This document shows positions 1 to 9,008 of a stretch of DNA of 64,000 bases, piece by piece. Numbering within the stretch: position 1 is the first letter of the stretch; the number at the start of each line of letters is the position of its first letter. This DNA comes from Acanthosepion esculentum (Eukaryota; Mollusca; Cephalopoda; Sepiida; Sepiidae), in the NCBI GenBank assembly GCA_964036315.1, contig OZ038482.1:12769785-12833784 (forward strand). Reading direction: 5' to 3'. The notes below the pieces were generated by a model. The model worked only from the letters and a program-made list of their open reading frames with translations, ran no database searches and had not been told where the DNA came from. The position numbers and the translations under genes are program-made.

Positions 1-139
1 AGTGAGCGAAATAAAGGGTTCAGTTCGACATTCCAAACACCTGAAGAAGGCCGGAGCATACAACGTTCGAAACGTTGCAATAAATATAGCGACAAAGATG
101 AGGACAATAGTCCGAATAATGTAAATAGTGAATAATCAT
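1..139 (+). mobile_element. SINE-B copy, 3' part, cut by window start
   Basis: The sequence matches the tail half of a repeat seen again near 12.75, 16.6, 20.9, 28.6, 28.8, 29.1, 36.9 and 41.2 kb. Shared blocks include GAGCGAAATAAAGGGTTCAG, CCTGAAGAAGGCCGGAGC, the AACGTTG box and the end TCCGAATAATGTAAAT. Longer copies begin with a tRNA-like head (ATGGCCTAGTGGATAAAG) and a GAGTTCAATACC-type B box on the opposite end, so I read it as a tRNA-derived SINE. Confidence 0.75.
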
Positions 140-204
140 TGCTTTTACCACTTTCATGCGCATCTAAGAACTGTCTTGAATCGCTCTCCAATTTACTACA
201 AGAG

Positions 205-706
205 TAAAACGTCCCAGGACAAAGAAATTTCTCAAGAGATATCTTGTCAACTGCAACAATAACAAACATGTCTGGCTGTAGGAGAAAAGACAGTTCTCGT
301 GAGATCTTGTCAACCGTTCGAGAAATAAAGAAACTTCTCATCAGAAATCTCGTTAACTACTACAAGGACTAAGGAGATTCGAAGGGAATGTCTCGGCTGC
401 CGCTATGAAAAGAAAGTTATTTCGCGAGATATACTGTTAACCGATACAAGAACAATTCTCCTGGTAACTTCCGCAGAAATAATACAAATTCTCGCGAGAT
501 AACTCGAATGCCGCAACCGAAATAAATAAATCTCTCACGAGATATCTCGTTATACAGGAAAATAAAGTTTCTCGTGTACTATCGCATCAGTCGCTAGTGG
601 AACAAATACACACTTCTCTCCATTTCTCGTGATATCCATAGAAACAAAGAATTCTCACGAGATAATTTGTCAGCCATTGTCTGAAGAAGGGAATTTCTCG
701 TGAGGA
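205..706. repeat. degenerate array of TCTCGYGAGA palindromes
   Basis: About ten copies of a palindrome-centred motif, roughly TTCTCGYGAGATATCTYGT, recur every 40-70 bp, for example at 229, 293, 418, 488, 531, 567, 622, 649 and 692, with another at 1051 just before an LTR-like promoter. Copies are diverged and separated by A-rich spacers. It may be the U3 of the retroelement whose promoter lies at 1071-1160; that link is inference from position. Confidence 0.6.
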
Positions 707-717
707 AATTTCACTTT

Positions 718-800
718 GAAATTATTATGGGATAAGGAATTATTATGGGATAAGGAATTATTATGGGATAAGGAATTATTATGGGATAAGGAATTATTAT
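718..800. repeat. 18-bp tandem repeat, about 4.5 copies
   Basis: The unit GAATTATTATGGGATAAG is repeated with essentially no divergence. Because 18 is a multiple of three, one frame reads as repeated ELLWDK; there is no sign it is a real protein. Confidence 0.85.
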
Positions 801-1070
801 CTACATTATTTACATGCTATTTTCATTATATTCATTGTTATTATTACAAAGTTGGTATTTCTTGCTTTCATCAGTGGCTTGTCAATCCGGACGACCTTAA
901 GGAAATTTCGAACAGGACCCTTTTTAAAAATATCTACAGGGTTAGTTTATTCTCGTTTCGCTGGCCATGTCTAAGGGAGATTACTCGTCTAGTTCTTATT
1001 TAGTACTGCTAAGTTATTGCTCGCCCCGTTTCGACTGCTACAGGAACAAGGAAATTTCTTGTGAGATGTC

Positions 1071-1170
1071 TGTTGAAGTTAGCTCCTCCTTAATTCCCAA
1101 ATTGTCACTAGGGGTCACCCTCCCTATACTATAAATACTGGGCGACTTCTCGCCTCGTTCTCTTTTTCAT
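1071..1170 (+). promoter_or_regulatory. LTR-A-like 5' end with TATA box
   Basis: The stretch starts TGTTGAAGTTAGCTCCTCC and contains TATAAATACTGG at 1130, followed by a pyrimidine-rich run. The same order (TGTCGCAGTTAGCTCCTCC, 'aggggtc', TATAAATACTGG, 'cgcctc') opens the LTR-A copies at 42.3, 50.7, 54.0 and 55.2 kb. Only this 5' segment is LTR-A-like here; a matching LTR-A-type 3' tail is at 2857-2995, with foreign sequence between. Confidence 0.65.
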
Positions 1171-1780
1171 TTCTTCATCAGACCGTGTTGGACGTTTTTT
1201 CTAGACTCTTTGAACTAACTGTTGATTATTCTGTTAAGTTTTGTTTGATTTTTACCGTTTGTCTTACGTTCATTTTTTGACTGCATTGTGAAATTTTGAT
1301 TTTTCCTTTTCAACTCCTAACCCTCCCCATTTTTATTTTGACTTTATTTTGCGATTAATCTTTTATTATTTAACTTTTTGATTTTCTTTTACGTTTTCTT
1401 TTTCCTTTTTTGAATTTATTTTCTCCCCGTACCCACTTCCCATAGTTTATCTGTTTATTTTTCGTTTTTCCGTCTGATTTTATTTTCCTTTGTTTATTAC
1501 ATGTTAATTTGTTCTGTTTTTTTTTTAATAACCGTTAATTTTCCGTGTTTTATCTGTCTGTAATATATTTGTTTGTAAATTTTGTGTTTAGTTTGTATTT
1601 CTGTCCTTTTTTTCTTTCCTTGTTCATCGTTTTGTTTTAGTGTTGACCGTTTTTTCGGCAGCCATATTGTAAATTGTGACATTTCGTTTTGTATTTTATT
1701 TGTTTTCCGTTTATAACTGTTCGTTTTATTTGTTGCTTTTTTGTCTGTCGTCCTTTTTGTACTTGTTTTAAATTTGTAGT
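1171..1780. other. T-rich leader-like stretch, no gene
   Basis: Strongly T-rich on the plus strand with no conserved ORF. It lies between the TATA box at 1130 and the hairpin array, so it may be an untranslated leader of a retroelement transcript. Nothing else recognised. Confidence 0.4.
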
Positions 1781-2142
1781 TTCGCCTTTGGGCGAACCTT
1801 GTTAACTTGTACGTCTAATTGTTTGTTTAAATTGTTTCGCTTTTAGGCGAACCGTGTCTATTTTATTTTTTTGTACGTTCTTTGTCGTTTTGTAAATTTG
1901 TAGTTTCGCCTTTGGGTGAACCTTGTTCACTTGTACGTCCATTTGTTTTGCGAACCTTGTCTATTTATTTTTATTGTACGTCCTTCTGTTTTGTGAATTT
2001 GTAGTCTCGCTCACGGGCGAACTTTGTTTTTTGTTTTTATTAATTTTGTTGTCTTGCTGTTAAGCGAACCTTGTTTGTTTAATTTAATTTTTTTCTTGTC
2101 TGTTTATTGAATTTTTTTCTCTTCGCCTATAGGCGAAACTTA
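1781..2142. repeat. array of short TTCGCC/GGCGAA hairpins
   Basis: Small stem-loops of the form TTCGCC-loop-GGCGAACC occur at about 1781, 1835, 1904, 2006, 2050 and 2125, with a right arm only near 1947. The spacers carry repeats of 'ttgtacgtc'. Loops differ (TTTG, TTTTA, CTATA) while stems are kept, with compensating changes in part. They lie in a T-rich leader just before the ATG at 2183. Not a bacterial terminator; function unknown. Confidence 0.65.
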
Positions 2143-2182
2143 ACGCCTTTTTTCTCCTTTTTATCACCCTCCTCCCGTGAAA

Positions 2183-2441
2183 ATGGATAAAAAAAAGGTA
2201 CCATCGTTTTTAATCATAAAGAAAAAACCTAAAGTGGCCGACCTTAGGAGGTCAGGAAGAAAACATCTGTTTTCCATTAACACCCCCCCCCCCCAATAAG
2301 AACAATCCCGATGAATACCCAGCATTAGTCACCGATAATCAGGAGGCTGGTAATGCCAATGACGTAACAACAAGTATGGGAGCCTATAATGACAATTCCG
2401 AAAAAAGTATGGTGGCTATATATATTACATATGTGGTCTAG
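2183..2441 (+). pseudogene. gag-like or ORF1-like N-terminus, broken at a C-run
   Basis: The ORF starts MDKKKVPSFLIIKKKPK and is basic for about 35 residues, then hits a run of C at 2282 that shifts the frame to a stop. One frame over, reading continues as NKNNPDEYPALVTDNQE until a stop at 2439. A short basic start followed by an acidic, P/N-rich stretch downstream of a long leader suits a retroelement first ORF, but no family motif is present, so this is only a suggestion. The C-run may also be a sequencing-length ambiguity. Confidence 0.35.
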
Positions 2442-2640
2442 TTAGTATTTTCATGGAGTCATTGAGGTATTATGGTGGGTGTGGTAAGAAAGGCAAGTAA
2501 GAATGTGTTGTTTTGGTGCAAGAAATATTGTTAGTATGACTGGGTCAGCGTTTGTGGCTAGCTAAGTTTAGAAGTTAAGACAGAAGACCGACCTCTTCCC
2601 CATTCCCCACTACGGCCTTGTGCCACATTTCTAGCTATAG
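2424..2640 (+). repeat. partial copy of LTR-C 3' half
   Basis: Matches 55983-56224 over most of its length: 'ggtctagttagtattttcat', GGTGGGTGTGGTAAGAA, 'gtgttgttttggtg', TGGGTCAG, GTGGCTAGCTAAGTTTA, and CGGCCTTGTGCCACATTT followed by an AATAAA signal. The 55.7-kb copy has a promoter upstream and looks like an LTR, so this piece is read as an LTR fragment ending near its polyadenylation signal. Confidence 0.6.
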
Positions 2641-2706
2641 TACAGAAATAAATAATCTTTTTCATTTCTTCATTTCAGCGACTCTTAGAAGATCCGCGTC
2701 TTCCCA

Positions 2707-2761
2707 TATATATTTGTTTATATATATATATATATATATATTTGTTTATATATATATATTT

Positions 2762-2849
<88 letters not shown>

Positions 2850-2850
2850 A
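2707..2850. repeat. (TA)n/(TTTG)/(TG)n microsatellite
   Basis: A (TA)n array interrupted by TTTG blocks and closing in (TG)n. It produces long IYIYIY ORFs on both strands that should be ignored. Confidence 0.95.
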
Positions 2851-2856
2851 TTTCGG

Positions 2857-3088
2857 TCTTGTTTGTCTTCTTTATCTTCAGTTGGACTTAATTCAAGTCC
2901 GACCATTTTCTTGTAGTTGGACCTTTTAATATTCTACCAGGAGTTACACACGGGTTTCTAATACAACCACCCGTAAACACACACGGTCCTCTACAGTCTT
3001 ATTTATCTTCAGTTGGATTTAATTCAAGTCCGACCATTTTCTTGTAGTTGGACCTTTTAATATTCTACCAGGAGTTTCACATGTGTTT
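2857..3088 (+). repeat. duplicated LTR-A-type tail (copy 1 and first part of copy 2)
   Basis: Copy 1 (2857-2995) runs GTCTTGTTTGTCTTC ... CAGTTGGACTTAATTCAAG ... CACGGTCCTCTACA. Copy 2 begins at 2996 with nearly the same sequence, is interrupted at 3088 by the gypsy element and resumes at 7891. The end 'ggtcc...ctaca' matches LTR-A ends elsewhere. Copy 1 therefore gives the empty site for the gypsy insertion. Confidence 0.75.
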
Positions 3089-3297
3089 TGTTATAGTGAA
3101 AGACACCTAGTCTATAGGTAATAGACTCTCCCACCTATTATAAGTAGTAGTCGAGGGAAGGAGAAGTGTTCAGCGACCACAACTCGATTACTCTGCGTAA
3201 CACTTTATTACAAGTTCCTAACGTTTCTGTACGTTTAACCTATTTAAGACGCATTTAGTCCGAATACAGTTTCTATTGTGGAAATAACTCCACAACA
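3089..3297 (+). repeat. 5' LTR of Ty3/gypsy element
   Basis: 209 bp, starting TGTTATAG and ending CACAACA, with a near-copy at 7673-7890. Both LTRs share 'gaaagacacc', 'aatagactctcccacctatt', 'cagcgaccacaactcgatta' and the long 3' third. They differ by a few substitutions and small indels; the 3' LTR has an extra 'gagtcatta'. Flanking TGTTT (3084-3088 and 7891-7895) is a 5-bp target duplication. No clear TATA box is visible. Confidence 0.93.
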
Positions 3298-3547
3298 ACT
3301 TTTGGCGAAAAAAAATTCGTTCAACAAGACAACTTTTGGCGACGAGAATTCGAAATCATACTGGGGAGAAGAAAAAAAAATTTTTCGTTCGCCAATATAA
3401 CTTTTGGCAGCGAAGATTCGCACTCATAAGGAGGAATAAAAAGTTCGTCCGCCACAGTGGTTTTGTCGACGAAATTCGTACTCATAGGGAGGAAGAAAAG
3501 TTTTGTTCGCCACAAAGTCTCGGATTTACACTTTGAAAGAAAAAAAA
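3298..3547 (+). other. gypsy leader with primer-binding-site repeats
   Basis: Right after the LTR a TGGCG primer-binding-like site occurs (3303), then again more fully at 3337 (TGGCGACGAGAATTCGAA), and in degenerate form near 3406 and 3463. Each is followed by an A-rich stretch and 'ttcg..ctcata'. The full site would pair with the CCA end of a tRNA whose T-arm reads TTCGAATTC. Gag starts at 3548. Confidence 0.65.
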
Positions 3548-4671
3548 ATGGAGGAATGCAAAAGTCTATTCCAGGATTTTTTAAAGTTCCAATTCGAACA
3601 ACAAACGAAAATATTGGAACAACAGAATATATTCCAGATGCAGTTACAGGAGGAAACTTTCAATAGACAAATGCAATTCCAACAGAAAATGGAACAGATG
3701 CATGAGGAGTTTCAAAGCAAAATTCTGGAAATAACCGAGAACAGGAAAGAGAAATGTCTACAAAATGATTCCTTCCCAGAGAATACAATATGGAATTCAA
3801 GTGAAATATTCACGTACAGTCCAGATGAAGAGATAATTTTTGAAGACGTGTATAACGAGGACTGCCATTTGTGGTCTGAAGGAAAGAAGGTTAGGCTTCT
3901 TTTAAGCAAATTAGGAACTGCTGAGCATAACAAATTGGTAAACTACATTTTACCAAAAAGAACTAGCGAGTTAACATTTACCGAGGCGGTAAATATATTA
4001 AGTGAGTTATTTAGTCAAAAGACATCTTTGTTCCACAAGAGGTGGAAATGTTTGAATTTGATGAAAGATGACGAACATGACTATATAACGTACGCAGCCA
4101 ATGTGAATAAGCATTGTGAAGAATTCAAGCTAGTAGAGTTAAGCGCAGACAATTTTAAGTGCTTGGTGTTTGTTCAAGAGCTGGTAGTGGAAAAAACGCA
4201 GATTTGAGAAAATTAGTACTGGCAAAATTGGAAAGCAATCCAAGTATTACGGTACAGAATTTGGCAGAAGACTGCACAAGATATGTTAGCGTAAAAAAAG
4301 ACGCGAAAAAGATAGAACAGTCTGGCGTTTCGCATGTAAGGAAAATTCGCTACAAAAAAAAAAGTCAGTCTAACAAAAGGAATAATAAAATTGCAGATTA
4401 TCTAGCAAAAAGTAAAATACCAGTGGAAAACAAACAAAAACGCCCGAAGCCATGTTTTGCTTGCGGCGAACTACACTGGTACAGATATTGCAATTTTAGG
4501 TATAAAAAATGTTTCAACTGTGGAAGAGTTGGGCACAGAAGCACACATTGCCGTTCAAAAAATAAAGGCAATAAAATAAGAAAACTAAAGTCCAACGAGG
4601 TAAACTATGGAATAACTAGAAAATTCGTTACCGTCGAAATAAATAATAAAAAAAATAAAAATGCAACTTGA
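3548..4671 (+). pseudogene. gag: Ty3/gypsy gag, frameshifted
   Basis: Gag would form the particle and package the element RNA. I prefer ATG 3548 (MEECKSLFQDFLKFQFEQQ) over the earlier in-frame ATG 3503 because it follows an A-rich leader and opens the coiled, Q/E-rich N-terminus. A capsid-like stretch runs KVRLLLSKLGTAEHNKLVNY through CLVFVQ. The frame is lost near 4160-4200: one frame stops at 4207 and the next continues KNADLRKLVLAKLE to 4671. Two zinc knuckles follow, at 4453-4491 (C-x2-C-x3-H-x4-C, one residue short) and 4510-4551 (normal C-x2-C-x4-H-x4-C). The knuckles and neighbouring pol make the call firm. Confidence 0.9.
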
Positions 4672-4883
4672 CACTGGTTCGGATCTCTCTATCATAAATT
4701 TGCATACGTGGAAGAAGTTGGGGAAACAACTTTAATGAAGACAAAGAAAATCACGAAGTCAGTAACGGGAGAAGAAATACAATTTGTTGGAGAACTTGTT
4801 ACAAAAGTCACGTTAAATAAAAAAACACGAAAAGTTAAACTATTTGTCATGGAAAATACCACGAACTTACAGAATTTCAATTA
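4652..4883 (+). pseudogene. Ty3/gypsy aspartic protease, frameshifted
   Basis: The catalytic DTGS motif is at 4670-4681 within MQLDTGSDLSIINLHTWKKL, which cleaves the polyprotein in intact elements. It sits in a different frame from the end of gag, with an A-run at 4640-4660 as the likely slip. A second shift near 4728 moves reading to TTLMKTKKITKSVTGEEIQF. A third, near 4880, leads into the reverse-transcriptase frame. Three shifts in about 230 bp make this copy inactive. Confidence 0.85.
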
Positions 4884-6482
4884 TGGGATCTACCGATAAA
4901 TTCTTTCTGTTACAAGGTAGAAAGTTTTAACTCCGAAGCCGAAAAATTAATAACGAAACTTAAGGAAACATTTCCTACTGTTTTTTCTCCAGGCTTGGGA
5001 ACGTGTACCAAGATGGAGGCAAAATTCTTTTTAAAAGAAAACGCTCAGGCGGTATTCAAAAAGAAAAGGAATGTTCCGTTTGCCTCAATTGAACAGATTG
5101 ATAAAGAATTGGACAGATTAGAGAAATCCGGTGTACTCAAAAAAGTTGGCTATAATGATTGGGCAGCTCCGACGGTATACGTGAAAAAAAAGTCTAAAGA
5201 CATTCGTGTTTGTGCAGATTTTTCGACGGGGTTAAACGCGGCACTTAAAGACTATAATTATCCTCTACCAACAGCAGAAGAAATATTTGCAAAGCTTAAT
5301 GGAGGCACAATATTTTCGAAAATAGACCTCAGCGATGCATATCTGCAAATACTGGTAGAAGAAGAAATGTCTAAACTTTTGTGTATTAACACACATCGGG
5401 GTCTGTATAAATTTAACAGACTACCTTTTGGGATTAAGGTCGCCCCCGCCATTTTCCAACAAGTAATGGATTCGATGTTGGGTGGTTTGGATTTTGCAGT
5501 AGCGTATCTGGACGACATCCTCAGGAGAAGTACAAGTATAGCAGAACACGTGAAACATGTAAATGCAGTAGTTTCCAGAATACAGTAGTTTGGATTTAAA
5601 CTCAAGGAAAGTAAATGCAAGTTTTTTATGGAGAAAGTGAAATATCTGGGGCAGATCATCGATAAGAATGGTAGAAGGCCAGACCCAGAGCGAGCAGTGG
5701 CTATAAAAGACATGCCGGCTCCGAAAGATATTACAACATTACAAAGTTTTTTGGGATTAGCCAATTATTACCAAATATACATCCCTAAAATGTATGATCT
5801 GCGGGAACCATTAAATGAACTATTGAAGAAAGGAAAACCCTGGAAGTGGACTAATGAATGCCAGAAAGCATTTGAAAAGATGAAGGAAGTGTTAACATCG
5901 GAATTATTTTTAACCCATTACAATCCGGATTTAGAAATCATTGTAGCTTGCGATGCAAGTGCGTATGGAGTCGGAGCGTGTATTTTACACAAAATGGCAG
6001 ATGGTCAAGTAAAACCAATTGCTCATGCTTCTAGAGCACTACTTCCGGCTGAGAAGAATTATTCTCAGATAGAGAAAGAGGCGTTAGGAATAATATTTGC
6101 AGTAGCGAAATTTCACCGTTTTCTCCACGGTCGACATTTTAAGCTACAAACTTATCATAAGCCTCCAATTTCGATTTTTGGATCGAAAAAGGGTTTGCCG
6201 AAGCATACAGCAAACTGACTACAAAGATGGGCTACAATATTGCTAAATTATAACTTCAGCATGGAGTACATACCATCCAATAAATTTGGCTATGCTGATG
6301 GGCTGTCCAGGTTAATTCCTAAAAGAAGCGAACCGTTAGAAGACACGGTAATTGCTTCACTGAAATCAGAAGAGCTGAAATTTACTGTGTGTAATGCAGT
6401 TCGGGAACTTCCAGTAACTCTAGAAAAAATAAAAGAAGAAGCCACCAGGGACGAGTATATTTTGAAAGTAAAAGAAAAATAG
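4884..6482 (+). pseudogene. pol: Ty3/gypsy reverse transcriptase and RNase H, with stops
   Basis: One frame runs from WDLPINSFCYKV to 6482 with internal stops at 5586 (TAG) and 6216 (TGA, a likely CGA change) and a terminal TAG at 6480. RT landmarks in order are KVGYNDWAAPTVYVKKKS, FSKIDLSDAYLQI, FNRLPFGIKVAPAIFQQVMD and the active site YLDD (5515-5526). The connection region has FLGLANYY. RNase H has DASAYGVGA with its Asp at 5952 and a following IEKEALGI. The late Asp expected in the T-D-H motif is Tyr at 6153, and the next Leu is Pro. The domain order and YLDD place it in Ty3/gypsy; the tail GYADGLSRL is typical of the group. Confidence 0.93.
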
Positions 6483-7580
6483 CCAAGAGGGACCAGTACA
6501 CAACAAATGTGTTTTCGCTTTGCGATTCAGTATTGTTATATAGAGAACGTGTGGTGATTCCATACACACTCCAGAAACAAATATTAAAAGATTTTCATAC
6601 TGGTCATCCAGGCATCACTAGGATGAAGAGCCTAATGCGAAGTTTTGTTCATTGGCCGAATATGAACAGGGACATTGAGAACGCAGTAAAGGCACCACCA
6701 GTAAAATTTAATCCCTGGCCAAAAACAGACCTACCATGGTCTAGGTTTGCAGATCCACTGAATGGATACCATTACATCATTGTAGTGGATAGTTTCTCAA
6801 AATGGCCTGAGATACAAAGAATAAGAAAACCGACGACGCAAAGTACGAAAAACTTCCTGCTGGAATTGTTCGCAAGGTTTGGTGTAGTAGACACAATTGT
6901 GACGGACAACGGAAGTCAATTTACGTCGAAACAATATAAAGATTTCTGTAAGGAATACAATGTCGAACATATTACCACAGCTCCATATCACCCAAGATCA
7001 AACGGGTTAGCTGAAAAATTTGTCAACACCCTTAAAAGAGCTTTGGAAATACCTGCAGATGAAGCTCTACAGAAGTTTCTACAGGTATACAGACTTACCC
7101 CAAATAACGCAACACCAGCCTCACAATCACCAGCCGAGGTGATGTTTGCACGTCGGGTAAGATCTGTCTTCGACAAATTATTACCAAAAAAGTCAAAAGC
7201 CAGGCACAGAAAAATTTATTCAAGTAAAGAAATACAATCCTGGTGAAAAAGTATACTTTAAGGTATATAAACAGAATAAATCATTCTGGGAGATTGGGAA
7301 AATAGAAAAGCGGATTGGCAACATGATGTACTTCGTGAAAGGTGAAAAATTCACGTGCAGACGGCACATTAACCAGATCAGACGACGCTCGTCAGACGCG
7401 GTTGACAGCGCTCCAGTTGAAGAAACACCTATGGAGGTGATTTTTGATACGTTTGATCTTCCAACGCCAGCAACGATGTTACCTGAGGTACGCCGATCCA
7501 AGAGAAAAAGAAAGGCAACTGACTATTTAAAAATGGATCCAAAACGTAGGAGATACGCTACGATGTTGCTAAAAAAATGA
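6482..7580 (+). pseudogene. pol: Ty3/gypsy integrase, frameshifted and catalytically incomplete
   Basis: Integrase inserts the cDNA into the genome. The open frame to 7246 carries the zinc-domain histidines in FHTGHPGITRMKSL, but the paired cysteines that should follow NRDIENAVK are absent. The core begins WSRFADPLNG and lacks the first catalytic Asp. The second Asp (VTDNGSQF, 6905) and Glu (SNGLAEKF, 7013) are present with 35 residues between. A shift near 7216-7320 leads to a C-terminal frame ending at 7580, with MMYFVKGEKFTCRRHINQI and a basic RRSKRKRKA tail. Two of the expected sites are deleted, so it is dead. Confidence 0.9.
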
Positions 7581-7672
7581 ATTTTTTTTGTTTTTTTTAT
7601 TTTTCTGTAAAAAAAATAATATAAAAAATTTAAAACTTTTTACTCCTACGGAGTAAAGTTTTAGGAGGCGGG
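7581..7672 (+). other. gypsy 3' untranslated segment and polypurine tract
   Basis: A T- then A-rich stretch follows the integrase stop. AGGAGGCGGG at 7663-7672 lies directly against the 3' LTR and is the expected plus-strand primer. 'ttttactcctacggagtaaag' near 7638 is a small inverted repeat. Confidence 0.75.
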
Positions 7673-7890
7673 TGTTATAGCGAAAGACACCTTGTCTAGG
7701 TAATAGACTCTCCCACCTATTATAAGTATGAGTCATTAGTAGTCGAGACGAGGAGTAAGTGTTCAGCGACCACAACTCGATTACTCTGCGTAACACTTTA
7801 TTACAAGTTCCTAACGTTTCTGTACGTTTAACCTATTTAGGACGCATTTAGTCCGAATACAGTTTCTATTGTGGAAATAACCCCACAACA
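7673..7890 (+). repeat. 3' LTR of Ty3/gypsy element
   Basis: 218 bp, TGTTATAG to CCACAACA, matching 3089-3297. It is followed by TGTTT, the second copy of the 5-bp target duplication, and then by the rest of the interrupted LTR-A-type tail (7891 to about 7935). Confidence 0.93.
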
Positions 7891-8281
7891 TGTTTCTAAT
7901 GCAACAACACGCAAACTCACACGGTCAACCATTACTAAGTTGTCAATTCCTTCGGTTCGTCTTGAACTTTGTGACCGAAAGAAATTTGATCATTTCATCT
8001 TTACCGTCATTGTGACGGAGATTTACATTTGGTGCCAAATATTTTTAGATTTAATTCTTCGTTTCGAGACATGCGTGATGCAAATAGCGTCGAAGATTGA
8101 AACAGGAACATATAAAGATTTCCAGCAGAACATTTCTGCATTTCGCTGTGTCACCGGAAAGGTCAGTGTGCGTGTCAAAGCCGTCTTTTCATTTCGACTC
8201 AAAGAAATCTACCAGCAAAACGGAATCGATAAGTCGACCCGAAGCATTTTTATTCTAAATCTGGATGTAGCGGAATTCTAA
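7891..8281 (+). other. continuation of split host repeat and an unrecognised ORF
   Basis: The first 45 bp complete copy 2 of the duplicated tail ('ctaatgcaacaacacgc' matches 'ctaatacaaccacccgt' at 2958). A 136-codon frame (7871-8281) overlaps the LTR end and reads IYIWCQIFLDLILRF and later VSVRVKAVFSFRLKEIYQQN. I do not recognise it. It could be retroelement internal sequence or chance. Confidence 0.3.
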
Positions 8282-8826
8282 CTGAATCCTAGCAAGCTAT
8301 TTTCTTATCTAGTATTAACACACTCAATCCTTAATTAAGGTTTTCCCAATATCTGTACCACTCAAAGACTGAACAAAAATTAGTGTTTGACACCAACATG
8401 ATTCCACAGCTAAATTCATATTCCTTCAAATCAAATATGTCTTAGCCAGACAGCCGGTTTCTGCTTCTTTAATTCCTTCAATACAGATACACAGGAATAT
8501 GGTGAATGGGAGAGTGTGAGAAGACTCCACCAGGGATCTATCGATCAATCAATCGATTTATTGGCCGCTTGTTTTTTTTGTTTTTTTTTTATAAAAATAA
8601 CAATTCTATGAAGAAACACGCAAGTATTTGACTTGTCTTTTTTCAAAGGTGCACGAGCAGTTTTAGGTCAGTCTCTAGAGCAAATGGCAGGCATAAAATG
8701 AACATAAAATTATCCGTCGATAGCAACAACTGGTGCATATATCGGGTTAATTAACCATTATTTTGAATTTAATGAAAAAGAGTTAAGTTTATGAATAGAA
8801 AAAAATTCATAATGAATAATTTAATT
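8282..8826. other. no gene seen
   Basis: AT-rich sequence with simple T and A runs; no coding frame, repeat copy or terminal repeat recognised. Confidence 0.5.
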
Positions 8827-9008
8827 TAATATACTTTATAAGAACACTATAATATACTTTATAAGAATATTATAATATACTTTATAAGAACACTATAATA
8901 TACTTTATAAGAATATTATAATATACTTTAAGAACACTATAATATACTTTATAAGAATATTATAATATACTTTAAGAACACTATAATATACTTTATAAGA
9001 ATACTATA
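8827..9008. repeat. AT-rich tandem array, 46-bp dimer
   Basis: Alternating units 'aatatactttataagaacac' and 'tataagaatattat' form a 40-46-bp higher-order repeat in about four copies. Later copies lose 'tat' after 'actt'. Confidence 0.8.

Noticed and set aside
1781..2142. Hairpins as rho-independent terminators
   Set aside because: Although T-rich, the context is an animal genome and the hairpins form a tandem family, so bacterial termination does not apply.
2618..2929. Long ORFs of alternating Ile/Tyr over (TA)n, here and at 14.9, 18.5, 19.7, 23.6, 24.0, 45.5 and 59.9 kb
   Set aside because: They are translations of dinucleotide arrays, open on both strands at once, with no unique sequence that resembles a protein.
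7871..8281. 136-codon ORF as a gene
   Set aside because: It starts inside the gypsy LTR and crosses the split host repeat, and nothing in it is recognised.
8827..9008. CRISPR array
   Set aside because: Repeats are contiguous and AT-rich without unique spacers, and the sequence is plainly eukaryotic.
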